From positions 248,001 through 312,000 of the forward strand of contig CABIVS010000007.1 of NCBI GenBank assembly GCA_902362375.1: a stretch of 64,000 nt of DNA. The letters are read 5' to 3'. Positions 34,353-43,042 of this stretch are shown here, piece by piece. The position numbers were made by a program, and so were the translations under genes. This stretch comes from Bacteroidaceae bacterium (lineage in GTDB: Bacteria; Bacteroidota; Bacteroidia; Bacteroidales; Bacteroidaceae). The first letter of the stretch is position 1; the number at the start of each line of letters is the position of its first letter. The notes under the pieces were generated by a model. It searched no databases and was not told where the DNA came from. It saw only the letters and a program-made list of their open reading frames with translations.

Positions 34353-35423
34353 ATGCAACAGAATCAATATGATAAGGAACCGTTGACCGCGGTAGAGGCA
34401 CAACGCCTGGCACAAGAAATAGCTTTCGGGCCCGTCGTGTTTCAGGTATCACGCCTTATGCTCAAATTCGGTATTTTTCAGTTACTGGCCGACGAACGCG
34501 CTGGCATGACACAAGAAGAAATCAGCAAGGCTTGTGGGTTGTCTTCTTATGCGACACAAGTTTTGTTGGAAGCCTCATTAACCATCGGTACCGTATTGCA
34601 GCACGAAAACCGTTACCGCCTTGCCAAAGCCGGATGGTTCCTGCTCAACGACAAGATGGTACGTGTCAATATGGATTTCAACCACGATGTCAACTATCTG
34701 GGAATGTTCCATCTTGAAGAGGCTCTCACCAACGGACGTCCCGAAGGGCTGAAAGTATTCGGCGAATGGAGTACCATCTATGAAGGACTGTCAAGCTTAC
34801 CCTCACAAGTACAAAAGAGCTGGTTCGATTTCGATCATTATTACTCGGATTGCTCGTTTGACGAAGCTTTGGCGATTGTTTTCGCCCGTCATCCCAAGAC
34901 TTTACTGGATGTGGGAGGTAATACCGGTCGATGGGCAACCAAGTGCGTAAGCTATGACGACGCGGTGGAAGTTACTATTATGGATCTTCCGCAACAATTG
35001 GAGATGATGCGTCAACAAACTAAAAAACTGCCCGGAGCAATGCGTATCCACGGGTATGGCGCCAATCTGCTCGATCCCGAAGTTCCTTTCCCGACAGGGT
35101 TCGATGCTATCTGGATGAGCCAGTTCCTTGATTGTTTCTCGGAAGAAGAAGTAACCAGCATACTGACCCGTGCAGCCCGCTCTATGAGCCGGGAGAGCCG
35201 CCTCTATATCATGGAAACTTTCTGGAACCGGCAAAAGTTTGACACAGCCGCTTATTGCCTGACACAAATCAGTCTTTATTTCACAGCCATGGCAAATGGT
35301 AACAGCAAAATGTATCATTCGGATGATATGGAACGGTGCATCAAAGCAGCGGGATTGGAAGTCGAAAAGATAGATGACCATTTAGGAATGGGACACAGCA
35401 TTGTACAATGCAGATTGAAATGA
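34353..35423 (+). CDS. SAM-dependent O-methyltransferase-like protein
   Basis: About 356 residues from ATG 34353 (MQQNQYDKEPLTAVEAQ); the longer frame would overlap the acyltransferase. An N-terminal winged-helix region (about 15-95, EEISKACGLSSYATQVLLEASL) precedes a class I methyltransferase fold with motif LLDVGGNTGRWA (about residue 184) and a later FDAIWMSQFLDCF. It fits plant-type and polyketide O-methyltransferases and could methylate the aryl hydroxyl. Confidence 0.85.
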   Translation: MQQNQYDKEPLTAVEAQRLAQEIAFGPVVFQVSRLMLKFGIFQLLADERAGMTQEEISKACGLSSYATQVLLEASLTIGTVLQHENRYRLAKAGWFLLNDKMVRVNMDFNHDVNYLGMFHLEEALTNGRPEGLKVFGEWSTIYEGLSSLPSQVQKSWFDFDHYYSDCSFDEALAIVFARHPKTLLDVGGNTGRWATKCVSYDDAVEVTIMDLPQQLEMMRQQTKKLPGAMRIHGYGANLLDPEVPFPTGFDAIWMSQFLDCFSEEEVTSILTRAARSMSRESRLYIMETFWNRQKFDTAAYCLTQISLYFTAMANGNSKMYHSDDMERCIKAAGLEVEKIDDHLGMGHSIVQCRLK

Positions 35424-35890
35424 ACAACAGGGAAGTTATCATACAAGGAGAAGGAATACTCAATTTGATTCCACAGCGTCCGCCCATCGTGATGGTGGAC
35501 AGTTTCTTTGGTATCGAAGAGAATCATTCTTATTCCGGACTGACTGTTACTACTGATAATATTTTCTGCGAAACCGGAGAACAGCAAGAAGGAGAGCAAC
35601 CGGAAACCGGAAAACTGCAAGAGGCAGGAATTATTGAGCATATCGCTCAATCAGCAGCAGCACGTATCGGATTTCTTTATACCCGGCAGGGTGAAAAAGT
35701 ACCGTTAGGGTTTATCGGCTCGGTGGACAAACTTAAAATCTACGATTTGCCAAAGAACGGGATGAAACTATTTACGGAGATTACCGTTGTACAGGAGGTA
35801 TTCGACATTACATTGATTTCTGCACAAGTGAAAGTGGAAGACAAGCTGATAGCTGAATGCAGAATGAAAATATTTATAAAAAAAGAATGA
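35420..35890 (+). CDS. Hotdog dehydratase, FabZ/ApeP-like
   Basis: About 156 residues from ATG 35420, which overlaps the previous stop codon as ATGA; an in-frame ATG at 35408 is also possible. LIPQRPPIVMVDSFFG and GIIEHIAQSAAARIGF match the APE 3-hydroxyacyl-ACP dehydratase type, with the conserved Glu-His helix. A Gln/Glu/Gly-rich insertion, CETGEQQEGEQPETGK, sits just before the catalytic helix and comes from a 33-bp direct repeat. It should remove water to form the polyene double bonds together with the second dehydratase at 42578. Confidence 0.88.
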   Translation: MNNREVIIQGEGILNLIPQRPPIVMVDSFFGIEENHSYSGLTVTTDNIFCETGEQQEGEQPETGKLQEAGIIEHIAQSAAARIGFLYTRQGEKVPLGFIGSVDKLKIYDLPKNGMKLFTEITVVQEVFDITLISAQVKVEDKLIAECRMKIFIKKE

Positions 35891-36330
35891 AACGGAAAAC
35901 GAATCAACAGGTTGCAGCTTTGACTAACCGGACTACCTTCAGAGTGCGGTTCAGCGAAATAGACTCCATGCAGATTGTATGGCATGGTGAGTATGTGCGC
36001 TACTTTGAAGATGGAAGAGAAGCTTTTGGCAAACAGTATGGTTTGGATTATATGAGTATTTACCGGGAGGGATACATGGTTCCTATCGTGGATCTCACCT
36101 GTCAGTTCAAACAATCACTATCTTTTGGTGAAGAAGCGATTGTCGAGACGCGCTATATTGCCTGTGAGGCAGCCAAGATAAAATTTGAATACGTTATCTA
36201 CCGGGCTACCGACCAGAGTATAGTAGCTACCGGAAGTACCATACAAGTGTTCCTGAACCTGAATAAAGAATTGGAGCTTATGAATCCTCCGTTTTATCTG
36301 GAATGGAAAAAGAAATGGAATATCCTTTAA
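35887..36330 (+). CDS. Hotdog acyl-CoA/acyl-ACP thioesterase (YbgC type)
   Basis: About 147 residues from ATG 35887 (MKRKTNQQVAA), overlapping the previous stop codon as ATGA. The frame is open upstream, but that part lies inside the dehydratase gene. RFSEIDSMQIVWHGEYVRYFEDGREAFGKQY is the 4HBT catalytic region with Asp and the WHG loop. It may release or edit polyene-ACP chains. It overlaps the following ketosynthase start by up to 28 bp. Confidence 0.88.
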   Translation: MKRKTNQQVAALTNRTTFRVRFSEIDSMQIVWHGEYVRYFEDGREAFGKQYGLDYMSIYREGYMVPIVDLTCQFKQSLSFGEEAIVETRYIACEAAKIKFEYVIYRATDQSIVATGSTIQVFLNLNKELELMNPPFYLEWKKKWNIL

Positions 36331-38117
36331 ATATATACATCACAGCCCATACGCTGATTAGTTCGTTAGGTTTCGGCATCCCGGAAAATCTGGAGGCCAT
36401 CCATAACTACCGAAGCGGAATCCGTATGCAAGAAGCCGGCCTAATTTCCGATCATCCCCTATTGGCGGGAATGATTGATTCTGTGGAACTGGAAAAACGG
36501 GCGAAACTGATGCAGATTACGGATTATACCCGGATGGAGCAATTATTCATACTGGCTATCCAAGAGGTTATTTCTCAATCGGGAGCCGACTTGCGGGAGC
36601 CGGATTGCGCCTTGTTATTATCTACCACTAAAGGAAATATAGATTTATTGAGTGACCGGACAAAACAATCGGCCTTTCCACAGCAAATCTCTGCTGACAG
36701 TCCGGTTTTTCTTTGGAAAATGGCGGAACGAATCGGAGATTTCTTTAGAGCGACAAATCAGGTAGAGGTCATCTCTAATGCCTGTATATCAGGAGTCTCG
36801 GCACTAATCGTCGCTAAGAGATGGATAGAATCAGGACGTTACAAACGAGTGATTGTGGCAGGTGGGGATATTCTTTCTCATTTCATTACCAGCGGCTTTC
36901 TATCGTTCCGTTCTGTCAGCGTACACCCCTGCCGACCATACGATATACAACGGGATGGATTAAGTCTGGGCGAAGCCTGTGGAGCTGTTCTTTTAGAAAC
37001 TCAAGGAAACGCGAATCATATTATTCTCTCCGGAGGAGCAATCAGTAATGACGCCAACCATATATCCGGTCCTTCCCGAACAGGGGATGGTTTAGCTCTA
37101 GCTATTAATCAGGCAATGGAAGAAGCCGGAGCACTCCCCGAAGACATTAGCTTTATCAATGCACACGGAACAGCCACGGTTTACAATGACGAAATGGAAT
37201 CCAAAGCCATACATCTGGCGGGATTAGCTACAGTCCCGGTGAATAGCCTTAAACCCTATTTCGGTCATACATTAGGGGCTTCGGGCATTATTGAAACCAT
37301 ACTTTGCATAGAACAACTAAAAGAAGGAAGATACTACGGAACTTTAGGGTATGAAACACTCGGTGTTCCCATGCCTATCACTGTCTATGCCACTCATCAA
37401 CCGATGCCGATGAAATGCTGCATCAAAACCGCTTCCGGTTTCGGAGGCTGTAATGCCGCACTGGTATTATCCCTCCCCGATGCTCATCTGAAACAGAAAG
37501 CAAACTTGCAGGCCACAGACAAAGCGAGTACTCCGCCAGCTTGCAAAGCAGTGGTGGAATCGGGCAACACGGTCACAATCAGACCGGGAGCAATAGAAAG
37601 TAAAGGAACAACTGTATTCAGTTCTTTGGAAACTGACTTTGCACCATTCATCCGGGAAGCATACAAACATCTGGGAGAAAACAATATGAAGTTCTATAAG
37701 ATGGACAACCTCTGTAAGCTGGGATATGTAGCTGCCGAATATTTACTGAAAGATACACACTACCGTCCGGAAGAGATTGGAATCATTCTTGCCAATGCTT
37801 CTTCCTCTCTGGATACGGACTGCAAACATCAAGCGATCATCAGTAAAGAAGGAGACAAAGCAGCCAGTCCTGCCGTGTTTGTCTACACTCTCCCCAATGT
37901 AGTATTGGGAGAAATCTGTATCCGGCACAAGATTCAGGGAGAGAATACATTCTTTGTCCGTCGACAATCCGATACTGCCTCATTAGAGGATTATGCAAGG
38001 ATTGTGATGGCGAAAGGCAAGTTACATACCTGTATCATAGGCTGGTGCGAACTACTGGACGGACATTATCAAGCAGAATTTAAACAACTTAATAATATAT
38101 CAACGATTTATGGATAA
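36303..38117 (+). CDS. Beta-ketoacyl synthase fused to a C-terminal KS-like half domain
   Basis: A 604-residue protein. Residues about 1-392 form a complete ketosynthase with Cys161 (SNACISGVSA), His288 (NAHGTATVYND) and His322 (FGHTLGASG), ending in TASGFGGCNAAL. After a low-complexity linker (about 393-430), residues about 440-604 look like the N-terminal half of another KS-type protein: FYKMDNLCKLGYVAAEYLL, IGIILANASSSLDTD, and SPAVFVYTLPNVVLGEICIRH. This half has no catalytic Cys. As I recall, similar small proteins are separate genes in other Bacteroidota pigment clusters. Start could be Met1 or Met5. Confidence 0.88.
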   Translation: MEKEMEYPLNIYITAHTLISSLGFGIPENLEAIHNYRSGIRMQEAGLISDHPLLAGMIDSVELEKRAKLMQITDYTRMEQLFILAIQEVISQSGADLREPDCALLLSTTKGNIDLLSDRTKQSAFPQQISADSPVFLWKMAERIGDFFRATNQVEVISNACISGVSALIVAKRWIESGRYKRVIVAGGDILSHFITSGFLSFRSVSVHPCRPYDIQRDGLSLGEACGAVLLETQGNANHIILSGGAISNDANHISGPSRTGDGLALAINQAMEEAGALPEDISFINAHGTATVYNDEMESKAIHLAGLATVPVNSLKPYFGHTLGASGIIETILCIEQLKEGRYYGTLGYETLGVPMPITVYATHQPMPMKCCIKTASGFGGCNAALVLSLPDAHLKQKANLQATDKASTPPACKAVVESGNTVTIRPGAIESKGTTVFSSLETDFAPFIREAYKHLGENNMKFYKMDNLCKLGYVAAEYLLKDTHYRPEEIGIILANASSSLDTDCKHQAIISKEGDKAASPAVFVYTLPNVVLGEICIRHKIQGENTFFVRRQSDTASLEDYARIVMAKGKLHTCIIGWCELLDGHYQAEFKQLNNISTIYG

Positions 38118-38391
38118 TTTAGATCAAACCAAAAGAGAACTGATGGACGAAGTGAAAGGGAAACTAATCGAAGAGTTGAACCTTGAAGAAATCACTCCGG
38201 AAGATATTGACAATGAAGCCCCTCTGTTTGGCGACGAAGGTCTTGGCCTTGACTCCATTGACGCACTCGAAATCATCCTGATTCTGGAACGCGAATACGG
38301 TATAAAGATAGAGAACCCCAGTGAAGGAAAACAAATCTTCTACTCGGTACGTACACTGGCAGACTACATCATTGCTAATCGCAAAGCTTAA
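38110..38391 (+). CDS. Acyl carrier protein (second of two)
   Basis: A 93-residue acidic carrier protein with the attachment Ser49 in FGDEGLGLDSIDALE, a form typical of APE and dialkylresorcinol carrier proteins. It overlaps the end of the KS fusion gene by 8 bp and ends 3 bp before the next ketosynthase. One of the two carriers may load the aryl starter and the other carry elongation, which is inference. Confidence 0.92.
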   Translation: MDNLDQTKRELMDEVKGKLIEELNLEEITPEDIDNEAPLFGDEGLGLDSIDALEIILILEREYGIKIENPSEGKQIFYSVRTLADYIIANRKA

Positions 38392-38394
38392 CCG

Positions 38395-39672
38395 ATGAAG
38401 ATATACGTCACCGGATTGGGAGTTGTTTCGGGCATCGGTATCGGAGTTTCCGAAAATATAGAAGCGTTGAGACAAAGAAAGCATGGCATCGGAAAAGTAA
38501 CTCTTTTTCCGACTGCTCTCGATGTGCCCGTATCCGAAGTGAAACGTAGCAATGAGGAACTGAAACAACTATTATCTTTACCTCCACAACGCACTGTATC
38601 ACGTACGGCCTTGTTGGGAATGATGGCAGCCAAAGAAGCAATGGATGACGCGGGATTAAACTTGCGCATATCGCCCAACCGACCAGAAAATCAGCTACTA
38701 AATCAGCCGCTAACCTCGCAAAAAGACCAGCGATCATTACGTATCGGTTTTATTTCCGCCACTTCCGTTGGCGGTATGGATTTGAGCGAGCACTTCTATG
38801 AATCTTTCAAGAAAAACCCAGGACAGGGACGATTACGGGAAGTGATTTCACACGACTGCGGAGCCAGTACGGAATTGATTGCTTCGTATTTAGGTATCAA
38901 TGATTTTATAACCACCATCAGTACAGCCTGTTCGTCAGCAGCCAATGCCATCATGCTGGGAGCAAGAATGATTAAACACGGGCTACTGGATGCCGCTATC
39001 GTGGGAGGCACAGATGCACTTTGCCGGTTTACGCTCAATGGATTCAACTCCCTGATGATTTTGGACAAAACACATTGCCGTCCCTTTGACCGCTCACGTA
39101 CCGGATTAAATCTGGGAGAAGGCGCCGGTTACTTAGTGCTTCAACCGGAAAGTTCACTCCAAAGAACTCCTTATTGTGAACTTAGCGGTTACGCCAATAC
39201 GAATGAGGCTTATCATCAAACAGGAAGTTCTCCCGAAGGGAACGGTGCTTTTCTGTCAATGAGCGAAGCTATCGCTTCCAGTGGCGTTTCTCCTGAAGAA
39301 ATCGATTATATCAATGTACATGGAACAGGTACTCCCGGCAATGATGCGTCAGAAGGTATGGCACTCCGAAGAATCTTTGGAGAACACGTTCCTCCATTTA
39401 GTTCGGTAAAAGCCTTTATCGGACATACCTTAGGAGCTTCCGAAGGAATTGAAGCTGTTTACTCCGTTCTTTCAATAGATAAAGGTATGATTTATCCTAA
39501 TCTGAATTTTACGGAGGCGATGCCGGAAACGGAACAGAAATCAGGAATAGGACTGATACCGGAAACTTCTTTTCAAGAAGGAATCCCCATCCGACATGTG
39601 TTATCCAACTCTTTCGGTTTCGGAGGAAATGATTCATCGCTCCTCTTTTCCGCAACGAATTTTCCAGCATGA
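38395..39672 (+). CDS. Beta-ketoacyl synthase, catalytically complete (third KS)
   Basis: A 425-residue ketosynthase with Cys179 (ISTACSSAANA), His309 (NVHGTGTPGND) and His344 (FIGHTLGASEG), and the terminal NSFGFGGND loop. It is the closest in the operon to canonical FabF/APE elongation ketosynthases. The Cys-less KS-like gene starts 24 bp after it, an order that fits a KS-chain-length-factor pair as in aryl polyene systems. Confidence 0.92.
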   Translation: MKIYVTGLGVVSGIGIGVSENIEALRQRKHGIGKVTLFPTALDVPVSEVKRSNEELKQLLSLPPQRTVSRTALLGMMAAKEAMDDAGLNLRISPNRPENQLLNQPLTSQKDQRSLRIGFISATSVGGMDLSEHFYESFKKNPGQGRLREVISHDCGASTELIASYLGINDFITTISTACSSAANAIMLGARMIKHGLLDAAIVGGTDALCRFTLNGFNSLMILDKTHCRPFDRSRTGLNLGEGAGYLVLQPESSLQRTPYCELSGYANTNEAYHQTGSSPEGNGAFLSMSEAIASSGVSPEEIDYINVHGTGTPGNDASEGMALRRIFGEHVPPFSSVKAFIGHTLGASEGIEAVYSVLSIDKGMIYPNLNFTEAMPETEQKSGIGLIPETSFQEGIPIRHVLSNSFGFGGNDSSLLFSATNFPA

Positions 39673-39696
39673 ACGCACCTTTAAGTATTTAAGCCT

Positions 39697-40695
39697 ATGC
39701 AGCCAGTTTATATTCAACGCATCGCTTCCATTCATCCGCAAAAGGATCATTCACCAGAAAATAATCGCCCTTATCTTCAGGCTTGCGAACCCGACTATAA
39801 GGATATTATCACCAATGCGACCTTGCGCAGACGCATGAGCCGTATCGTAAAAATGGGGGTGGCCTGCGGATTGGAATGTATGGGTGAACTATCTCCTGAA
39901 AAGATACAAGGAATCATCACAGCAACAGGATTGGGCTGCCTGACAGACACGGAAAAATTCCTGAACAACCTATTGGATAATGAAGAGCGGATGCTGAATC
40001 CTACTCCTTTCATCCAGTCGACATTCAATACAATCGGTGCACAAATAGCTCTGATTCATCAAATACATGCCTACAACATGACTTATGTCCACCGTGGACT
40101 TAGTTTTGAAAGTGCTTTATTGGACGCTATGATGAAAATAGGAGAAGGAAGCGAGAATATACTTGTGGGAGCCATCGATGAAATGACAGAAACCAGTTAC
40201 ACGATTCAGCAACGGCTGGGAATGCTGAAAGGGATAGCAGCCGGAGAAGGTGCTCAATTCTTCCTGTTAAGTCGGGAAGCCGGAGAGCATCCGTTGGCTG
40301 AAATACAGGGAATCGAAACTTTCATCGGGAAACAGACTACAGAAGAAATCAGCTCCCGAATCATCCGTTTTTTGCAACGAAATGGTTTAGAATGTCAGGA
40401 TATTCAGTGGTTGGTTACCGGGAAAAACAAGAAGCAACACAATCAAGATGACTCTCACGAGCAAACTGTCGACAATGACAACTCTATTTATGAAGAGCTT
40501 GAAACAAACCTTTTCCCGGAAAGTGTTCATCTTAGCTTTAAGGATGAATGTGGTGAATATCCTACCGCAACATCGTATGCGATATGGAAAGCAGTGAACA
40601 AATCGGCAAACTGCACTCCCCCTACCCATATATTGATTTACAATCATCACCACTCCATCAATCATTCATTGATTCTAATCCGGAAAAGCGTATGA
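39697..40695 (+). CDS. KS-like protein without catalytic Cys (chain-length-factor-like)
   Basis: A 332-residue thiolase-fold protein beginning MQPVYIQRIASIHPQ. Where ketosynthases carry the nucleophile, this one has Val131-His132-Arg133-Gly134 (YVHRGLSFESAL). There is no GHxxGA motif in the shortened C-terminal half. Such proteins partner an active ketosynthase and control chain length or stability. The C-terminus contains a polar insertion (KNKKQHNQDDSHEQTVDNDN). Its stop overlaps the next start as ATGA. Confidence 0.8.
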   Translation: MQPVYIQRIASIHPQKDHSPENNRPYLQACEPDYKDIITNATLRRRMSRIVKMGVACGLECMGELSPEKIQGIITATGLGCLTDTEKFLNNLLDNEERMLNPTPFIQSTFNTIGAQIALIHQIHAYNMTYVHRGLSFESALLDAMMKIGEGSENILVGAIDEMTETSYTIQQRLGMLKGIAAGEGAQFFLLSREAGEHPLAEIQGIETFIGKQTTEEISSRIIRFLQRNGLECQDIQWLVTGKNKKQHNQDDSHEQTVDNDNSIYEELETNLFPESVHLSFKDECGEYPTATSYAIWKAVNKSANCTPPTHILIYNHHHSINHSLILIRKSV

Positions 40696-41372
40696 TAATC
40701 GTTTGCCTCCTTCTTTACCTGCTCTTGATCCTGTCTTTTCTCGTTTATGCTTCCTATAGCATTCGATCGGGAATTTACCTCCGGTCATTTTGCAAAAAGC
40801 ATACTGCGGAAAAGATTGCCGCCCTGACTTTTGATGACGGCCCCGACTCCCTACAGACTCCCAAAGTTCTTCAGGTACTAAAAGAATATCAGGTAACCGC
40901 CTGTTTCTTCTGTATCGGTCAAAAGATAAAAGGGAATGAAGCAATCTTGCAAAAAATGGTAGCAGAAGGTCATCTGATTGGAAATCATTCGTATACCCAT
41001 TCCGGTTTATTCCCACTATACGGGCTCTCCAAGATGAAAAAAGACTTGCAAACTTGTCAGTGTGAACTAGAACGAGTAACTTCGCAACCGGTTAGTTTGT
41101 TTCGTCCACCGTTCGGTGTCACTAATCCAACGATTGCGAAAGCCGTTCGACAGCTAGGATATACCTCTATAGGATGGAGCATCCGTACACTGGATACACA
41201 ACAGTCAACACCGGATAAAGTCCTTGCCAGAATTCGGAAACGTCTTGAACCGGGAGCCATCATTCTGTTGCACGACCGGATGCCGGACAGCGACCAGCTA
41301 GTGAAACAAATCTTGGATTTGCTGAAAGAACAAGGATATACAGTTGTTCGTCCGGACAAACTATTGGCATAA
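40692..41372 (+). CDS. Membrane-anchored polysaccharide deacetylase (NodB/CE4)
   Basis: About 226 residues from ATG 40692, overlapping the previous stop codon as ATGA. An N-terminal membrane anchor (IIVCLLLYLLLILSFLVYA) precedes a complete CE4 set: TFDDGPD, NHSYTHSG (metal His pair), FRPPFG, and IILLHDR. It should remove acetyl groups from an amino sugar in the periplasm. That suggests the polyene is linked to a glycan or glycolipid, fitting the glycosyltransferase at 43039. Confidence 0.88.
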   Translation: MIIVCLLLYLLLILSFLVYASYSIRSGIYLRSFCKKHTAEKIAALTFDDGPDSLQTPKVLQVLKEYQVTACFFCIGQKIKGNEAILQKMVAEGHLIGNHSYTHSGLFPLYGLSKMKKDLQTCQCELERVTSQPVSLFRPPFGVTNPTIAKAVRQLGYTSIGWSIRTLDTQQSTPDKVLARIRKRLEPGAIILLHDRMPDSDQLVKQILDLLKEQGYTVVRPDKLLA

Positions 41373-41385
41373 AATAAAAAAAGGT

Positions 41386-42021
41386 ATGAGAACTTTATTA
41401 ATATATTTATCGCTTATCTTCTTGTCTATAGCCTCTATCCATGCCCAGAGCATGAAAAAGATGCCACAAAAGACAGAGTTTGAAAGCCGCCTGGCAAAGG
41501 AGGCGCAAACCGTAGAGTCCATCGAAAGCGATTTCACCCAAGTGAAATATCTCGATGTATTCGATGAGAAGGTTACTTCCAAAGGGAAGTTCTACTACCA
41601 AAAAAGCAATAAAATCTGCATGGAATATTTCCGCCCGATGGATTATCTCATCGTGATAAACGGCAGTAAGCTCAAAATCGTTTCAGATGGCAAGAAAAGC
41701 ATCATGAACCTTAGTTCGAACAAAATGATGGCACAGATGCAGGATATGCTGACCGCGTGTATGATAGGCGACCTGTCTAAAATGTCGTCCAACTACCAGC
41801 TGGAGTATTTTGAAGATGCACGATACTATCTGGTTAAAATAAAACCGACCAACAAAGCAGTACAAGCCTATATTGCCGGTATAGAAATCTATCTGGACAA
41901 GAAAGACATGTCGGTACACAAACTCCGTCTGTCCGAAACAGCCACAAACTATACAGAATACGAATTCTATAATAAAAAGTTCAACTCCCTGAAGAATGAG
42001 ACGAAGTTTGCGATTCGTTAG
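41386..42021 (+). CDS. LolA-like outer-membrane lipoprotein carrier protein
   Basis: About 211 residues from ATG 41386, with a cleavable signal peptide (LLIYLSLIFLSIASIHAQ). The mature part resembles LolA: ESIESDFTQVKYLDVFDEKVTSKGKF and YFRPMDYLIVINGSKL. LolA-like proteins of aryl polyene operons are thought to carry the lipid-linked product across the periplasm. The end overlaps the next gene by 26 bp. Confidence 0.88.
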   Translation: MRTLLIYLSLIFLSIASIHAQSMKKMPQKTEFESRLAKEAQTVESIESDFTQVKYLDVFDEKVTSKGKFYYQKSNKICMEYFRPMDYLIVINGSKLKIVSDGKKSIMNLSSNKMMAQMQDMLTACMIGDLSKMSSNYQLEYFEDARYYLVKIKPTNKAVQAYIAGIEIYLDKKDMSVHKLRLSETATNYTEYEFYNKKFNSLKNETKFAIR

Positions 42022-42574
42022 TCTGACGGTTCTGCTATTCTTATGGATACAGATCCAGACTTCCTGCTCTCCACGAATGGGCGGGGAAGGCAGCACCGTA
42101 CCTCCCGCTATCGAACTGACACAAGGAGAAAGCTCGCAAAAATACAATATCCAACTGGATTTCATGAAACATCACATGAGCGGTATGCTAATAGTACGCC
42201 GTATGCCTGATAACGAAATCCGGATCGTAGCGTCTACCTACTTCGGACTAAGCCTTTTCGATTTTTCTCTTCGCAACGATCAGTTTACTGTCAACAGTTG
42301 CATTGAACCCATGAAAAAGGAAAAGGTGCTGAAACTTCTGGAAATGGATTTCAGACGTCTGTTCTTAAGTGAGAAAGGTACTCGTGTGAAAGCGACCAAA
42401 GACAGTGCTACTGAAAAAAGGACCAGTGGAAAAGGCTTTGGAAAGTCAGTGCTCTATATCACCGGAAATACTCCGGGTGACCCCACACAAGTAAAAATCA
42501 AACATCCGTGGATACGGTTAATAATCTGTCTGGATAAACTGTCCAACCCGGATAAACTACCTAAAGAGATTTAA
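41996..42574 (+). CDS. Small outer-membrane lipoprotein of the aryl polyene operon
   Basis: A 192-residue lipoprotein with signal LTVLLFLWIQIQTSC (Cys24). The body has YFGLSLFDFSLRNDQF and a beta-rich pattern that could match the DUF3261/LolB-like lipoproteins of APE clusters, but I cannot confirm the family. Placed directly after the LolA-like carrier, it is a reasonable outer-membrane acceptor (LolB role). Cytoplasmic function is excluded by the lipobox. Confidence 0.75.
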   Translation: MRRSLRFVSLTVLLFLWIQIQTSCSPRMGGEGSTVPPAIELTQGESSQKYNIQLDFMKHHMSGMLIVRRMPDNEIRIVASTYFGLSLFDFSLRNDQFTVNSCIEPMKKEKVLKLLEMDFRRLFLSEKGTRVKATKDSATEKRTSGKGFGKSVLYITGNTPGDPTQVKIKHPWIRLIICLDKLSNPDKLPKEI

Positions 42575-42577
42575 TAT

Positions 42578-43042
42578 ATGCTACTTGATAACTTCTATAC
42601 CATCCTTTCCTCCGAATCATCGGACTCAACTATCTGGACTATCCAGATAGAGTTGAATCCCAAACACCCTATTTACCAGGGACATTTTCCCGGGCATCCG
42701 GTAGTTCCCGGAGTTTGTCTGTTACAACTTATCAAGGAATGTATAGAAGACATTCGCCAGCAAAAGTTGCAAATAGCACAAGTGTCTTCCTGCAAGTTTC
42801 TTTCGGCTATCAATCCTATAGAAACACCGCACATTTCGGTGGCACTGACTTTTAAAGAGATAGAAGAAGGTACACTTCAATTGCAGGCGGAGGGGAGTGT
42901 AAAAGAAGGAGCTGTGAAAGAGAACATTGTAAAAGAAAGCAGTATAAAGGACAGCAGTATAGAAGAGAACTGTGCAGAAGGGCATACCGTAAAGAGCGAA
43001 TGTTTCATTAAACTAAAAGCTGCACTTACCCCGAAAGCATGA
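42578..43042 (+). CDS. Hotdog dehydratase, FabA/ApeI-like, with pentapeptide repeat insertion
   Basis: A 154-residue hotdog protein with the catalytic His segment YQGHFPGHPVVPGV of FabA/FabZ-type 3-hydroxyacyl-ACP dehydratases. Between two C-terminal strands lies a run of about six five-residue units (VKEGA, VKENI, VKESS, IKDSS, IEENC, AEGHT), encoded by a 15-bp repeat at 42899-42988. With the ApeP-like dehydratase at 35420 it gives the two-dehydratase set typical of aryl polyenes. Its stop overlaps the next start. Confidence 0.88.
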   Translation: MLLDNFYTILSSESSDSTIWTIQIELNPKHPIYQGHFPGHPVVPGVCLLQLIKECIEDIRQQKLQIAQVSSCKFLSAINPIETPHISVALTFKEIEEGTLQLQAEGSVKEGAVKENIVKESSIKDSSIEENCAEGHTVKSECFIKLKAALTPKA

